Assembly (NCBI GenBank): GCA_013393415.1
Contig: JABXHI010000026.1
Span: 62,001 to 126,000, forward strand
Origin: Micrococcaceae bacterium
GTDB lineage: Bacteria; Actinomycetota; Actinomycetes; Actinomycetales; Micrococcaceae
DNA: 64,000 nucleotides
Direction: 5' to 3'
Shown: positions 9,440-19,161 of the stretch, piece by piece
Numbering within the stretch: the first letter of the stretch is position 1
How the letters are laid out: every line of letters begins with the position of its first letter
Notes under the pieces: model-generated
Database searches by the model: none
What the model was told of the DNA's origin: nothing
The model's input: only the letters and a program-made list of their open reading frames with translations
Translations under genes and position numbers: made by a program

Positions 9440-9440
9440 C

Positions 9441-11141
9441 ATGGACGAACTTCTGACCGCAGCCGAAGCTTGGGCGGCACTGGACCCACAATATGCTGAC
9501 GTGTTGACCCAGGAGATCGCAGCTGCCAAAGCTGGTGAAGACTGGGCGATCACTTCCCTGACCGCCCGCTTTGCTGGCTATCTGACGTTCGGTACGGCTG
9601 GTTTACGCGCCCCACTTGGTCCGGGCCCCGCCCACATGAATCGGGTGGTCGTACGTCGGGCAGCTGCCGGGCTCGCGGATTTTGCACTGGAGCGATGCAA
9701 TCAGCCCGTCGTAGTCATAGGGTACGATGCGCGTCACGGGTCAAAGGATTTCGCCATCGATTCAGCCGCGGTTTTCACCGCGGCCGGTTGCCGCGTCAAA
9801 CTCATGGCCACGACCGTCCCCACCCCGGTCTTGGCGTTTGCGCTCAAGCATTTGCAAGCTGATGTGGGCATCATGGTCACAGCGTCGCATAATCCACCTA
9901 CCGATAATGGCTACAAGGTATATCTTGGTGCGCGACTCGTTGGTGACAACGACTCGGCCGGTGCATACGCGCAAATTACCTCCCCCACCGATGAAGAAAT
10001 TTCTCAACATATTGAACGCTGGAATCTCGCTGACGAGCTCCCACCGCTCGCCGAGTCAGGCTGGGAAGAAGTCACCTCGCATATTGTCGATGACTACATC
10101 GAGGCTGTTACGGCATTTCTGGAGGCACCCTATGCCTCAACTAACCGGTCAGAGCTAAACATCGTTTACACTCCGTTGCACGGAGTGGGCGCGGCGGTGT
10201 TTTGTCAGCTGATGGAATCCGCCGGCTTTGGTACCTTGTCGCTGGTAGGCCAACAGGTCGAACCAGATCCCACCTTCCCTACCGTGGCCTTCCCCAACCC
10301 GGAAGAACCCGGTGCGTTGGATCTGGCCATCTCCACGGCAGATTCCTTACCGGATACTGATATCATCATCGCCCACGATCCGGATGCAGATCGTCTGGCT
10401 GTTGCGGTACCAGTTGCCGGCGAGTGGCGGCGGCTCTCCGGGGATCAGGTGGGACTCTTGCTGGGCGCCCGGCTGATGCCACGGTTGCTTGACGAAGGCC
10501 TCATTGCAGCCAATTCGGTAGTTTCGGCACCACAGCTCGCTGAGCTCGCCACGCTTCACGGGGTAGCGCATCAGGTAACACCCACCGGTTTCAAGTGGAT
10601 CTGTCGGGTGAAAAACCTGGGCTACGGATACGAAGAAGCGCTAGGTTATGCTGTTGCCCCGCACCTGGTCAATGATAAAGACGGGATGAGCGCCGCCGTC
10701 ATTCTTGCTGATCTGGCAGCCGAGCTGAAAGCCGAGGACCGAACGCTGGTGGAGTATCTCGTAGAACTCAACCAGCTGATCGGGCCAACGCTGACCGATC
10801 AGGTGTCGGTGCCCGTCGAGACGCCCGGCGTTGGCGCAACACTTGTGGAGAATTTACGCACAAACCCGCCGCTGACACTCGCCGGGCAGAGTCCGCTGCG
10901 TACCGTGGATTACCACAGCTTGGATGCAGAATTGGCCCAAGAGTACGGTCCTATGAATATGCTGGAATTTTCTACCGAAGCGCTGGTCGCTGCCCGGTTG
11001 ATGATTCGGCCTTCGGGTACAGAACCAAAAGTAAAATGTTATCTGTCCGTCTCCGCTGCACCAGGAACAGCTCTGGAGACTGTGCAGGCCGCCATGGAAC
11101 GTTTACGCGACGAAGCCGCCAACTTCGCCAATTTCGAATAA
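9441..11141 (+). CDS. pmmB: Phosphohexomutase (phosphomannomutase/phosphoglucomutase, PmmB-like)
   Basis: The 566-residue protein is an alpha-D-phosphohexomutase. The catalytic phosphoserine loop TASHNPPTDNGYK is near residue 149, the metal-binding loop DPDADRLAVAV near 312, and the phosphate-binding RPSGTEPK near 522. It interconverts 1- and 6-phosphosugars (or 1- and 5-phosphopentoses) through a bisphosphate. Its position between PNP and deoC suggests that it converts (deoxy)ribose-1-phosphate to the 5-phosphate; this is inference from context. The ATG lies one base after the PNP stop, so translation is coupled. Confidence 0.9.
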   Translation: MDELLTAAEAWAALDPQYADVLTQEIAAAKAGEDWAITSLTARFAGYLTFGTAGLRAPLGPGPAHMNRVVVRRAAAGLADFALERCNQPVVVIGYDARHGSKDFAIDSAAVFTAAGCRVKLMATTVPTPVLAFALKHLQADVGIMVTASHNPPTDNGYKVYLGARLVGDNDSAGAYAQITSPTDEEISQHIERWNLADELPPLAESGWEEVTSHIVDDYIEAVTAFLEAPYASTNRSELNIVYTPLHGVGAAVFCQLMESAGFGTLSLVGQQVEPDPTFPTVAFPNPEEPGALDLAISTADSLPDTDIIIAHDPDADRLAVAVPVAGEWRRLSGDQVGLLLGARLMPRLLDEGLIAANSVVSAPQLAELATLHGVAHQVTPTGFKWICRVKNLGYGYEEALGYAVAPHLVNDKDGMSAAVILADLAAELKAEDRTLVEYLVELNQLIGPTLTDQVSVPVETPGVGATLVENLRTNPPLTLAGQSPLRTVDYHSLDAELAQEYGPMNMLEFSTEALVAARLMIRPSGTEPKVKCYLSVSAAPGTALETVQAAMERLRDEAANFANFE

Positions 11142-11150
11142 GGAGGGACC

Positions 11151-11846
11151 GTGTCCAATACTGCACCACTCAACCCGACCCAGGTGGATACGTTAGAGAC
11201 TGCCCAATTGGCAGCGAGGATCGATCACACGCTGTTGTCGCCGACGGCGTCGGCACAAGATATTGATAATCTCTGCGACCAAGCAGCAAATTATGGCACG
11301 GCCTCGGTCTGCATTCAGCCGATCTGGGTTGCACGGGCAGCCGAACGCCTCAAGAAAACCGACGTCAAAGTCTGCACCGTCATCGGTTTTCCCACCGGAG
11401 CCCACGCCCCACAAACCAAAGCATTCGAGACATCACAAGCGATCCACGACGGTGCCGATGAACTCGATATGGTCATCGACCAAGCCGCAGCATTAGCTTC
11501 CAATACACGACAGGTCGTCAAAGACATCGCCGCCGTAGTCCACGCGGCCAATGACCACGATGTGCTCGTCAAAGTCATTCTCGAAGCGGGAGCCCTGACC
11601 GATCAGGCCAAAGTCTTGGCGTGTGAAGCAGCCGTCGAGGCAGGAGCCGACTATGTTAAAACTTCCACCGGCTTCGGGACCGGTGGAGCCATAGTTGAAG
11701 ACGTGCAGCTGCTGCGTAGTACCGTCGGCGAGTCCATCGGAGTGAAGGCATCCGGCGGGATACGTACCCGCGACGACGCACTCAATATGTTAAAGGCCGG
11801 CGCAACCAGGCTCGGTGCCAGCTCAACGTACGCTATTCTTAGTTAA
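11151..11846 (+). CDS. deoC: Deoxyribose-phosphate aldolase
   Basis: The 231-residue protein has the DeoC pattern: RIDHTLLSP near the N-terminus, VCTVIGFPTGAH, ELDMVID, and the Schiff-base Lys in DYVKTSTGF near residue 170, followed by VKASGGIRT. It splits 2-deoxyribose-5-phosphate into glyceraldehyde-3-phosphate and acetaldehyde, completing deoxynucleoside breakdown begun by the two upstream enzymes. The GTG start has a strong AAGGAGG that overlaps the stop of the preceding gene, so the three genes form an operon. Confidence 0.95.
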   Translation: MSNTAPLNPTQVDTLETAQLAARIDHTLLSPTASAQDIDNLCDQAANYGTASVCIQPIWVARAAERLKKTDVKVCTVIGFPTGAHAPQTKAFETSQAIHDGADELDMVIDQAAALASNTRQVVKDIAAVVHAANDHDVLVKVILEAGALTDQAKVLACEAAVEAGADYVKTSTGFGTGGAIVEDVQLLRSTVGESIGVKASGGIRTRDDALNMLKAGATRLGASSTYAILS

Positions 11847-11918
11847 CAACACATCATCGCCGTGTCGACCAGACTATGCTGGCGACAGTAACCCTTTCTG
11901 AAAGCACGAGGTGTCCCC

Positions 11919-12191
11919 TTGATTCGTGACGGTAAACCGGTTGATTACTCCGGCCAGGGCAGTACCGCAGGGAACTTGATAGCAGCTGCTATCGTATCCG
12001 TCTTGTTTGTTGGCGGACTGTACATGTTCAACACGCTTGACTTCTACAACGTGTGGATTCCGATGTCGGGTGTTATGGTCCTGTGTTCACTGGCGTATTT
12101 CATTCCGAAACAGCTCATGGGCCATTCCAACACCGTTGATCATGACTTCATCACCGACCCGGTCCACGAGACCAAGTCACCAAATATGTAA
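11919..12191 (+). CDS. Small two-helix membrane protein, function unknown
   Basis: A 90-residue protein with two hydrophobic stretches (about residues 19-37 and 45-62) and hydrophilic ends. I do not recognise a named family. The TTG start at 11919 has AGGTG about 7 bases upstream. It is followed by a good intrinsic terminator, which supports a real gene. It might be the last gene of the deoC transcript or stand alone, since 72 bases separate it from deoC. Confidence 0.6.
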   Translation: MIRDGKPVDYSGQGSTAGNLIAAAIVSVLFVGGLYMFNTLDFYNVWIPMSGVMVLCSLAYFIPKQLMGHSNTVDHDFITDPVHETKSPNM

Positions 12192-12212
12192 GCTGATCTA
12201 CGAAATTTTTGT

Positions 12213-12250
12213 CGCGGCACCCCGAGGTCACTCTGGGTGCCGCGATTTTT
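12213..12250 (+). terminator. Intrinsic terminator
   Basis: CGCGGCACCC (12213-12222) pairs with GGGTGCCGCG (12235-12244), followed by ATTTTTTG. It closes the small membrane protein gene. Confidence 0.85.
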
Positions 12251-12349
12251 TGTGTGGCACCGGACTGTGCTGACCGCTCTGGCACCATTTTGTGAGTAAG
12301 GTTTGCAGTAAGCTTCCGTCCACTGCCACCAAAGTTCTGAAACGAATCT

Positions 12350-13411
12350 ATGTCCACCACACGTGTTCCTCGCAATATCGGCATCGATCTACTGCGAGTC
12401 TTTTCCATCATGATGGTTGTGGTTGGTCACGCCGGTGCGTTCCCGAACGATGAGCTACTCACGATGTGGCGCATGCCCTTATTCTTCATGCTGTCGGGCT
12501 TCTTTTTTACCAGCGGACGAACCCTAAAAGTTGAGTTTATACGCCGCTGGGACACCCTCATCATCCCGTATTTAGCGTGGTCGGTCATCATCTCCATCTG
12601 GCTAATCGTCAGCATGTGGGACCGTACAGACCTTATCCTCGAGCATCTCCACTCCGGGTGGGCTGGCGGGTCTGGCCAGTCGATTTTCTGGATGGCAGCG
12701 TGGTTTATCACCACCCTGGCTGGTGCGACCCTTCTGCGTCGCTTCTTAGAACGTTTTGGCACCACCGTCGTGTGGCTGGTTGCCGTGGCCGGTCTGGTCA
12801 CCACCTACGTATTTTCGGCGATGGTAGACAACGGCACCCTGGAGACACATCCGCTCGTCGATACGCCACTACGCCTCGGACTGGCGTGGCCTGTCATATT
12901 CTACCTGTTGGTCGGCGAATTACTGCGCAAACTCGTGATGCCGATTGTACGAAAGTACTCATCGCACGTTCTGGCGATCAGCGGGCTTGCCCTGGTATCA
13001 GCAGCGCTGTTCGTAACCTGGCGATTCGACATCAGCGCTCACTACATTCAATCTGGAGACTTCGGGGCGCCCGGTCTCACACCGTTGATTGCCATCGCGG
13101 TCACCATCGGGTTTATTTTGCTCTTTGCCACCTGGATCAACGATCTCCTTCAGAAATTCCCAGCCGCACAAGCGACGGTGTCCCGCCTGGTACGCACCGG
13201 CACCCCGGTGGTGTTCTTCCACGGGCTCGTCCTGGTCTGGCTGTACCAGCATGATTATGGGGACGACACGCTCTACCAATTCTTCTTGCGTGTCGTCGTC
13301 TCCATCGTGTTGTCCTTTGTGATAGCCCTGTTGATCAACAGCACTCCCGCAGCACGTCTGCTGTCTGGTGCTCCGCAAGAACCGAAGCTTTTCCGGGATC
13401 GAACATTCTAA
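12350..13411 (+). CDS. Acyltransferase 3 family membrane protein
   Basis: The 353-residue protein has about ten transmembrane segments. Its N-terminus follows the acyltransferase-3 (OafA/YrhL/WecH) pattern: NIGIDLLRVFSIMMVVVGHAG, then MPLFFMLSGFFFTSG. The His in VVVGHAG corresponds to the conserved catalytic His of the family. Members O-acylate cell-surface sugars or membrane glycans; the acceptor here is unknown. It is alone between a terminator and the convergent mfd gene, only six bases from the mfd stop. Confidence 0.85.
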   Translation: MSTTRVPRNIGIDLLRVFSIMMVVVGHAGAFPNDELLTMWRMPLFFMLSGFFFTSGRTLKVEFIRRWDTLIIPYLAWSVIISIWLIVSMWDRTDLILEHLHSGWAGGSGQSIFWMAAWFITTLAGATLLRRFLERFGTTVVWLVAVAGLVTTYVFSAMVDNGTLETHPLVDTPLRLGLAWPVIFYLLVGELLRKLVMPIVRKYSSHVLAISGLALVSAALFVTWRFDISAHYIQSGDFGAPGLTPLIAIAVTIGFILLFATWINDLLQKFPAAQATVSRLVRTGTPVVFFHGLVLVWLYQHDYGDDTLYQFFLRVVVSIVLSFVIALLINSTPAARLLSGAPQEPKLFRDRTF

Positions 13412-13417
13412 GTCCTG

Positions 13418-16400
13418 CTAGTTATCACCGAAAATGGTGGCAATAAATTCGCCCGCCCACTCGAGTAAGTCTGCATCGACCAGCTCTTTACCGGTGACCG
13501 CCTTGGTTTTCGGTCTCGGCACCATGAGCGCTTTGAGCGGAGGACGATGCGTGGCGCCGGGATACATGCGTTTCAACCGCATCGCCCGAGAGTCTGGCAA
13601 GGATTCCACCGGACCAAACTTGATGTTCTTGCCCATCAACATGACTTCGTAAATGCCATACTCTCGGGCAGTATTACGGAAGTTGGCGACTGCGACGAGG
13701 TTCTCGGCGGCCTCTGGCAGCGCTCCGTAGCGATCTTTGAGTTCCTCAACGACCGCGTTGACGGCATCGGTATCGGCCGCTTGGGCAAGATTCCGGTAAG
13801 CCTCAAGGCGTAGTCGTTCACCCGGTATGTAGTCGTGTGGCAGGTGCGCGTTGACGGGCAATTCGACTTTAACTTCTTCAGGGGTGGTGTCTTCTTCGCC
13901 TTTGAAATCAGACACGGCTTCACCGACCATGCGCAGATACATGTCAAAACCCACACCGGCGATGTGACCGGATTGTTCGCCGCCGAGCAGGTTGCCGGCA
14001 CCACGAATTTCGAGGTCTTTTTGTGCCAGTTGCAAACCAGAGCCCAGCTCATTGTGTGTTGCAACGGCTTTGAGGCGTTCCATCGCGACCTCGTTGAGGG
14101 GCTTGCCTGCGTCGTAGAGGAAGTAGGCGTAGGCCCGGTCTCGGCCACGACCTACACGACCGCGTAACTGGTGGAGTTGTGACAGCCCATACCGGTGGGC
14201 ATCTTCAATGATCAGTGTGTTCGCATTGGCAATGTCTAAGCCGGTTTCGATGATGGTCGTAGAAACAAGTACATCGTACTCTTTCTCCCAAAAGTCGACC
14301 ATGATCTGTTCTAGTGTGCTTTCGCCCATGCGTCCGTGGGCTACGGCTACTCGTGCCTCCGGTATCAATTCCTGGATGCGGGCGGCCACTTTGTTGATGG
14401 TATTGACGCGGTTGTGCACGTAAAAGACCTGGCCCTCACGCATCAACTCACGTCGGATGGCTGCCGTAATCTGCTTATCGGTGTACGGCCCCACGTAGGT
14501 CAGTACCGGGTGGCGTTGCTCCGGCGGTGTCGCCAGTGTTGACGTCTCACGAATACCGGTCATCGACATTTCCAGGGTGCGTGGAATTGGGGTCGCCGTC
14601 ATCGCGAGGACGTCAACGTTGGTGCGCATTTGCTTGAGTTTTTCTTTGTGCTCCACACCAAAGCGTTGTTCTTCATCGACGATGATGAGCCCCAGATCCT
14701 TGAATTGGACCTCGTTGGACAACAACCGGTGCGTGCCGATGACCATATCGACGGTTCCTTCAGCGAGCCCGTTGAGTGTTTCGCGCGTTTCTTTCGCATT
14801 TTGGAAGCGTGACAGAGCGCGCACGGTCAGTGGGAAGCCAGCGAACCGTTCGGTAAAAGTTTCATTATGCTGCCGCGCCAACAACGTGGTGGGCACCAGC
14901 AGTGCTACCTGCTTACCATCCTGAATGGCTTTAAACGCCGCCCGAACAGCAACTTCTGTTTTCCCAAAGCCGACATCACCGGCGACCAGTCGGTCCATCG
15001 GGATTTCGGCTTCCATATCGTGTTTCACTTCTTCGACCGTCGTGAGCTGGTCAGGCGTCTCCATATGGGGGAAGGCTTCTTCGAGCTCTGACTGCCACGG
15101 TGTATCCGGTGGATAAGCGTGTCCCGAAGTTGCCATACGTGCCGAATACAGTTGGATGAGCTCTTTGGCAATCTCACGGGTAGCACGACGTGCTTTGGAC
15201 TTGGTCTGAGCCCAGTCGGAGCCGCCCATCTTCGACAAGGTCGGGACATCGCCACCAACGTATTGCGAAACCTGGTCCAATTGATCAGTCGGTACAAAGA
15301 GACGATCCCCTGCACCGCCACGTTTCGACGGGGCAAACTCTAAGACCAGATATTCGCGGTAGCCTTCTTCTCCGGCGGTCGATCGGGCACCGGCCACTTT
15401 GCGTCGTTCAAGCTCAATAAATTTCGCGATGCCGTGCTGGCTATGCACCACGAAGTCGCCTTCTTCCAGGGTGAGCGGATCCACGGCATTGCGACGTTTA
15501 CGCGCGAGGGAACGTTTTTCACCACGCTGGGTACCTGCGGCTTGGCGTCCGAACAGATCGTATTCGGTCACCACGGCCAGCCGTTGCTTTGCCCAAGCAA
15601 ACCCTGACCCCAAGGAGGCCACGGTGATTTGAATCTGGGCTGGTGCAACATCGGTGATGTGCTCGACCACGGTTGCGGTGTGGCCCTGCTCTAAAAACAG
15701 TTCGGCCAGTCGGCGGGCCGGTCCAGGCCCGTGGGTGGCCACCGCGATGGACCATTGGTTTTTCAGCCGATCGCCCACGTGTTCCATGAGTGCCGGTACA
15801 TCACCGGCGAACTGCGCAGGTGCGTTGAAGTCGCTACGCAGCACAGTGGTATCCAACGCTTCGTCCAGTTCAAAGGCGGTAAATTGCCACCAGCCCTGGT
15901 CGCGTTCCAAGGCCTGGGCGCGGGTATCGCCCAGCGTTGCAAAACCGCCGGCTTCCTGTTGGTTTTCTACCGGGGCGGCGAGTCCTTCGCCGGCTGCAGC
16001 CCAGGCGGCCTCTAAGAACTCTTCGTTGGTAGTCAGTAGGTCATGGACGCGGCTACGCACTTTTTCTGGTTCGACCATAATGGTGACCGAGCCTTCGGGC
16101 AGAACGTCTATGAACGATTCCATCTCGGTGACCAGCGGTGCCAGAGATTCCATGCCTTCCACAGCGAGCCCATTCGACATGGGTTCCAGCATTTCCAAGA
16201 CATTTGGCATGGATGCTTGGAGGTCGCGTGCACGCTGCTGGACCTGATCAGTCAGTAAGAGTTCACGACACGGTGGTGCGTAGACACTCGTCGGCGTTTC
16301 GGAACCATCTTCGGATGTGTCGACGAGCGATCGCTGATCTGCGATCGAGAAGTAGCGGATCTCTTCGACCTCATCGCCAAAAAATTCAATACGATACGGG

Positions 16401-17023
16401 TGAGCATCGGTGGGCGGAAAGACATCGATGATACCGCCCCGTACCGCGAATTCCCCGCGACGTGAAACCATGTCGACGCGAGAATACGCGGCGTTGGCGA
16501 GGTCTTGGACGACCTGTTCGAAATCGTAGAAGTCACCGGTCTTTAGCAACACCGGTTCCAGGTCGCCGAGTCCTTTGACGATGGGCTGGACGATCGAGCG
16601 TACCGGTGCGGTCAGTACTTTCAGCGGCAGTTGGCCATCTCGGCCCGGATGCGCCAGTTTGCGTAAGATCGCCATACGTTCACCCACGGTGTCACTGCGC
16701 GGTGAGAGTCGTTCGTGGGGCAGGGTCTCCCAGGACGGGAAGTGTCCGATGCTGTCAGCATCCATCCACGAACCTAGCCCGCGGGCGAGGTCTTCGGCTT
16801 CGCGCGCGGTTGCAGTGACCAGCAATACCACGGGTGTCTGAAACGTCGAAGAGTCGAGAGCCTGGGCAAGCGTAGCGGTCACGGCTTCGCGTGCACCATC
16901 CGGCAGAGTTAAGGATAGGTCCGAGGTACGCTCGGACCGTGTAATCGAAGATCGCATCGCCGCGACGGCGGTGTCGGTTTCGAGATGGGCTAAGAGCCCT
17001 GATAACACGGCATTTTCAGACAA
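13418..17023 (-). CDS. mfd: Transcription-repair coupling factor
   Basis: At 1201 residues this is a full-length Mfd. It has the UvrB-like N-terminal modules (residues about 1-350), an RNA polymerase interaction/CarD-like segment beginning GDFVVHSQHGIAKF, and the RecG-like translocase with Walker A GDVGFGKTEVA near 680 and Walker B DEEQRFG near 780. Motif VI is QLRGRVGRGR and a TRCF C-terminal domain follows. It removes RNA polymerase stalled at lesions and recruits UvrA. The TTG start at 17023 is preceded by GGAAG at a suitable distance. The mfd, pth, rplY, prs, glmU grouping matches mycobacteria. Confidence 0.97.
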   Translation of the reverse strand: MSENAVLSGLLAHLETDTAVAAMRSSITRSERTSDLSLTLPDGAREAVTATLAQALDSSTFQTPVVLLVTATAREAEDLARGLGSWMDADSIGHFPSWETLPHERLSPRSDTVGERMAILRKLAHPGRDGQLPLKVLTAPVRSIVQPIVKGLGDLEPVLLKTGDFYDFEQVVQDLANAAYSRVDMVSRRGEFAVRGGIIDVFPPTDAHPYRIEFFGDEVEEIRYFSIADQRSLVDTSEDGSETPTSVYAPPCRELLLTDQVQQRARDLQASMPNVLEMLEPMSNGLAVEGMESLAPLVTEMESFIDVLPEGSVTIMVEPEKVRSRVHDLLTTNEEFLEAAWAAAGEGLAAPVENQQEAGGFATLGDTRAQALERDQGWWQFTAFELDEALDTTVLRSDFNAPAQFAGDVPALMEHVGDRLKNQWSIAVATHGPGPARRLAELFLEQGHTATVVEHITDVAPAQIQITVASLGSGFAWAKQRLAVVTEYDLFGRQAAGTQRGEKRSLARKRRNAVDPLTLEEGDFVVHSQHGIAKFIELERRKVAGARSTAGEEGYREYLVLEFAPSKRGGAGDRLFVPTDQLDQVSQYVGGDVPTLSKMGGSDWAQTKSKARRATREIAKELIQLYSARMATSGHAYPPDTPWQSELEEAFPHMETPDQLTTVEEVKHDMEAEIPMDRLVAGDVGFGKTEVAVRAAFKAIQDGKQVALLVPTTLLARQHNETFTERFAGFPLTVRALSRFQNAKETRETLNGLAEGTVDMVIGTHRLLSNEVQFKDLGLIIVDEEQRFGVEHKEKLKQMRTNVDVLAMTATPIPRTLEMSMTGIRETSTLATPPEQRHPVLTYVGPYTDKQITAAIRRELMREGQVFYVHNRVNTINKVAARIQELIPEARVAVAHGRMGESTLEQIMVDFWEKEYDVLVSTTIIETGLDIANANTLIIEDAHRYGLSQLHQLRGRVGRGRDRAYAYFLYDAGKPLNEVAMERLKAVATHNELGSGLQLAQKDLEIRGAGNLLGGEQSGHIAGVGFDMYLRMVGEAVSDFKGEEDTTPEEVKVELPVNAHLPHDYIPGERLRLEAYRNLAQAADTDAVNAVVEELKDRYGALPEAAENLVAVANFRNTAREYGIYEVMLMGKNIKFGPVESLPDSRAMRLKRMYPGATHRPPLKALMVPRPKTKAVTGKELVDADLLEWAGEFIATIFGDN

Positions 17024-17146
17024 ATCTAACTTCCAATATCCTGGTAATATTCACATCCGGCGCACATATAAGCATAACCGTTTTCACAGCGTCACCGTCT
17101 ACACTCACTCAGCATCCACTGCTGTCGAGTAATAGAGAGGAAGCAC

Positions 17147-17671
17147 ATGGCCTTCAACGAAACCACGACCATCTCATACGCCCCTGAAAAAGTATTTAAC
17201 GGTCTCATAAGTCGTGATTTTCAGGAGTATGCATCGGAGGCATTCCGTGCCGATCTTGACAAATTTTCTGTGGTACCAGCTCAGCCAGCAGCTGCCGATA
17301 CCGTTGCAGTCGACATTACGCGCACGGTCAATGGCGAAGACTTTGCACAGAAGCTGCCTTCTGCTGTGCAGCGTTTCGCTAAAGGACGTATCAGCGTCGA
17401 ACAGCAAGAAGCCTGGTCGGCGGCAGCCGAGGACGGCTCACGCGATGCCAATGTCACCATCAAGGTTTCTATGGTCAAAGCCACCGCGAAGGCGACCATT
17501 AAGCTGTTCCCTGCCAAAGGTGGTACAGCTACTGTCGTAGAAACTGAAGGCAGCGTCAAATCATCGATACCGCTGGTGGGATCCAAGGTCGCACAATTGG
17601 CCGAACCACAAGTCGGCAAATTGCTCAATGGGTTGACTCAGAAACTCGAAGCCTGGTTAAAAGACCACTAA
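17147..17671 (+). CDS. DUF2505 (SRPBCC-fold) protein
   Basis: The 174-residue protein matches the DUF2505 pattern common in actinobacteria: a polyketide-cyclase-like lipid or ligand-binding fold starting with a short beta strand and the helix APEKVFNGLISRDF, and ending with an amphipathic C-terminal helix (GKLLNGLTQKLEAWLK). The function of the family is not known. GAGAGGAAG before the ATG is a good ribosome binding site. It is transcribed alone, divergent from mfd and convergent with pth, with a terminator after the stop. Confidence 0.8.
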   Translation: MAFNETTTISYAPEKVFNGLISRDFQEYASEAFRADLDKFSVVPAQPAAADTVAVDITRTVNGEDFAQKLPSAVQRFAKGRISVEQQEAWSAAAEDGSRDANVTIKVSMVKATAKATIKLFPAKGGTATVVETEGSVKSSIPLVGSKVAQLAEPQVGKLLNGLTQKLEAWLKDH

Positions 17672-17693
17672 GTTTTCCGAAACTAACGTCACA

Positions 17694-17727
17694 CGGCGAG
17701 ATGTATCCGAAGAGGTGCATCTCGCCG
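17694..17727. terminator. Terminator between convergent DUF2505 gene and pth
   Basis: CGGCGAGATG (17694-17703) pairs with CATCTCGCCG (17718-17727) around a 14-base loop. It is followed by AAGTGTTTC, so the T-run is imperfect. It probably serves both directions. Confidence 0.65.
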
Positions 17728-17738
17728 AAGTGTTTCAT

Positions 17739-18350
17739 CTACTTTTGATGGAACCGGTTTTGGGTCACGGTGAGGCCGTGTTCGATCAGTGATTCCACCG
17801 CGTCGGCGGCTCGATCGATATGCAGTGCCAGCGTTTCGTGTTCGGTGGATGAAAATGGCCGCAGCACGTAGTCTGCAGCTGACATTCGTCCGGGTGGTCG
17901 GCCGACACCAGCTCTGACGCGCAGGTAGTCTTTGGTACCGAGCGCCTGTGTAGTGGATTTCAATCCGTTGTGGCCGCCTTCTCCCCCGCCGCGTTTGATA
18001 CGCAGGTTATCGAAGTCGATGTCGAGTTCGTCATGAATGACGATCAAATTTTCGGGACCGATGTTGAAAAATTTCAGCAGGGCAGCGATAGGTTTGCCCG
18101 AGAGATTCATGTAGGTGGCGGGTTTGGCAAGAATTATTTTTGGACCGCCGATACCCAACCGAAATTCAGCGACCGCAGCACCGGCTTTGTGCACGTTCCA
18201 TCGCTGAGAGTTGCGATCGGCGAGTTCGTTGACCACCATGTGGCCAATGTTGTGGCGGGTCGCGGCATAACGGTCGCCGGGATTACCCAATCCCACCACC
18301 AGTACTGGACCGGCGGTAGGATCGAGTATTCCTGTTGCCTGAGTAGTCAA
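17739..18350 (-). CDS. pth: Peptidyl-tRNA hydrolase
   Basis: The 203-residue product from TTG 18350 has the Pth signature VGLGNPGDRYAATRHNIGH with the substrate-binding Asn23 and catalytic His33, then IHDELDIDFD with the conserved Asp, and RGGGEGGHNGLKS. It recycles peptidyl-tRNA released by stalled ribosomes. The frame is open much further upstream, but that part only overlaps rplY in another frame; TTG at 18350, 10 bases after the rplY stop, gives the normal family length. The rplY-pth pair is conserved in bacteria. Confidence 0.95.
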   Translation of the reverse strand: MTTQATGILDPTAGPVLVVGLGNPGDRYAATRHNIGHMVVNELADRNSQRWNVHKAGAAVAEFRLGIGGPKIILAKPATYMNLSGKPIAALLKFFNIGPENLIVIHDELDIDFDNLRIKRGGGEGGHNGLKSTTQALGTKDYLRVRAGVGRPPGRMSAADYVLRPFSSTEHETLALHIDRAADAVESLIEHGLTVTQNRFHQK

Positions 18351-18360
18351 CTCTGCGGTC

Positions 18361-18987
18361 TTATTCTTGGTTCTCAGCGTCTTGTTCGGCAACGGTTGGG
18401 ACTTCGCCGGAACCGTCTTCGTCGGTCTCTTCGCCCAGATCCTGGTCGGTGACGAGGTCAACGGTTGCAATGAGGTAGTCCTCATCTTCTGCAATGGTGA
18501 CACCTTCTGGCAGGATAACGTCTGGAGCGTAGACGTGGTCGCCGGCTTCACGGTCGGTCATGTCGATGGTGACGTTGTCTGGCAGATCCAGTGCGTCAGC
18601 TTCAACAGCCACGGTAGTGACGTCCATGACGTAGGTGTGTTCTGGTGCGACTTCACCGGTGACTTCAATGTAGACGTCAACGGTGACGCGTTCGCCACGG
18701 CGCACGTGGACGAGGTCCACGTGTTTGATCTCGTCTTTGAGTGGGTTGCGCTGGATGTCTTTTGGCAGCACGAGTTCTTTGCGGTCACCTTCAATGAGGC
18801 GAATCAGCTGGTTTGCGTGGCGCAAGGCCAAGAAACCTTCGTGACGTGGCAACAGCAAGTGACGTGGTTCTTCGCCGTGTCCGTAGAGGACCGCTGGGAT
18901 GTAGCCTGCACTGCGTGCACGACGGGATGCGCCCTTACCGAATTCGGTGCGGGTTTCGACTGACAGATCAATGTACTCAACAGCCAT
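18361..18987 (-). CDS. rplY: 50S ribosomal protein L25/Ctc
   Basis: The 208-residue protein is a long, two-domain L25 (CTC type). The N-terminal 5S-rRNA-binding domain (about 1-95) has GKGASRRARSAGYIPAVLYG, and the C-terminal TL5/CTC domain ends in an acidic tail. The ATG at 18987 is preceded by a strong AGGAGG (18995-19000 on the reverse strand); the open frame runs further upstream without conservation. It binds 5S rRNA in the large subunit and is linked to general stress in Gram-positives. Transcription probably starts near 19121, leaving a leader of about 130 bases. Confidence 0.95.
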   Translation of the reverse strand: MAVEYIDLSVETRTEFGKGASRRARSAGYIPAVLYGHGEEPRHLLLPRHEGFLALRHANQLIRLIEGDRKELVLPKDIQRNPLKDEIKHVDLVHVRRGERVTVDVYIEVTGEVAPEHTYVMDVTTVAVEADALDLPDNVTIDMTDREAGDHVYAPDVILPEGVTIAEDEDYLIATVDLVTDQDLGEETDEDGSGEVPTVAEQDAENQE

Positions 18988-19133
18988 AATGATTCCTCCT
19001 GTAGTAGTCCAAAGTGCGTGTGCACTTCTATTTTCCAGGCAGGAACTGCAGAACGACACAAGAGTGTCTGCAAAGCCTCGTCGATCACGGAGTGGGTGAG
19101 ACTCCCTCGCCTGGGCAACGACTCACCACTATA
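18988..19133 (-). promoter_or_regulatory. rplY promoter and long leader
   Basis: A minus-strand TATAGT (19128-19133) is a good -10; no clear -35 is visible. The leader of about 130 bases contains GGTGAG...CTCACC pairing (about 19094-19126) before the AGGAGG of rplY. It could carry autoregulation, as many ribosomal protein leaders do, but no known motif was recognised. Confidence 0.4.
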
Positions 19134-19161
19134 GCATTCGTCAGCGCTGCCGACGAACTCG

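Noticed and set aside
18367-18963. 198-codon open frame opposite rplY
   Set aside because: It lies fully antisense to a well-conserved ribosomal protein gene and its product has no recognisable domain; the low stop frequency follows from codon bias of rplY.
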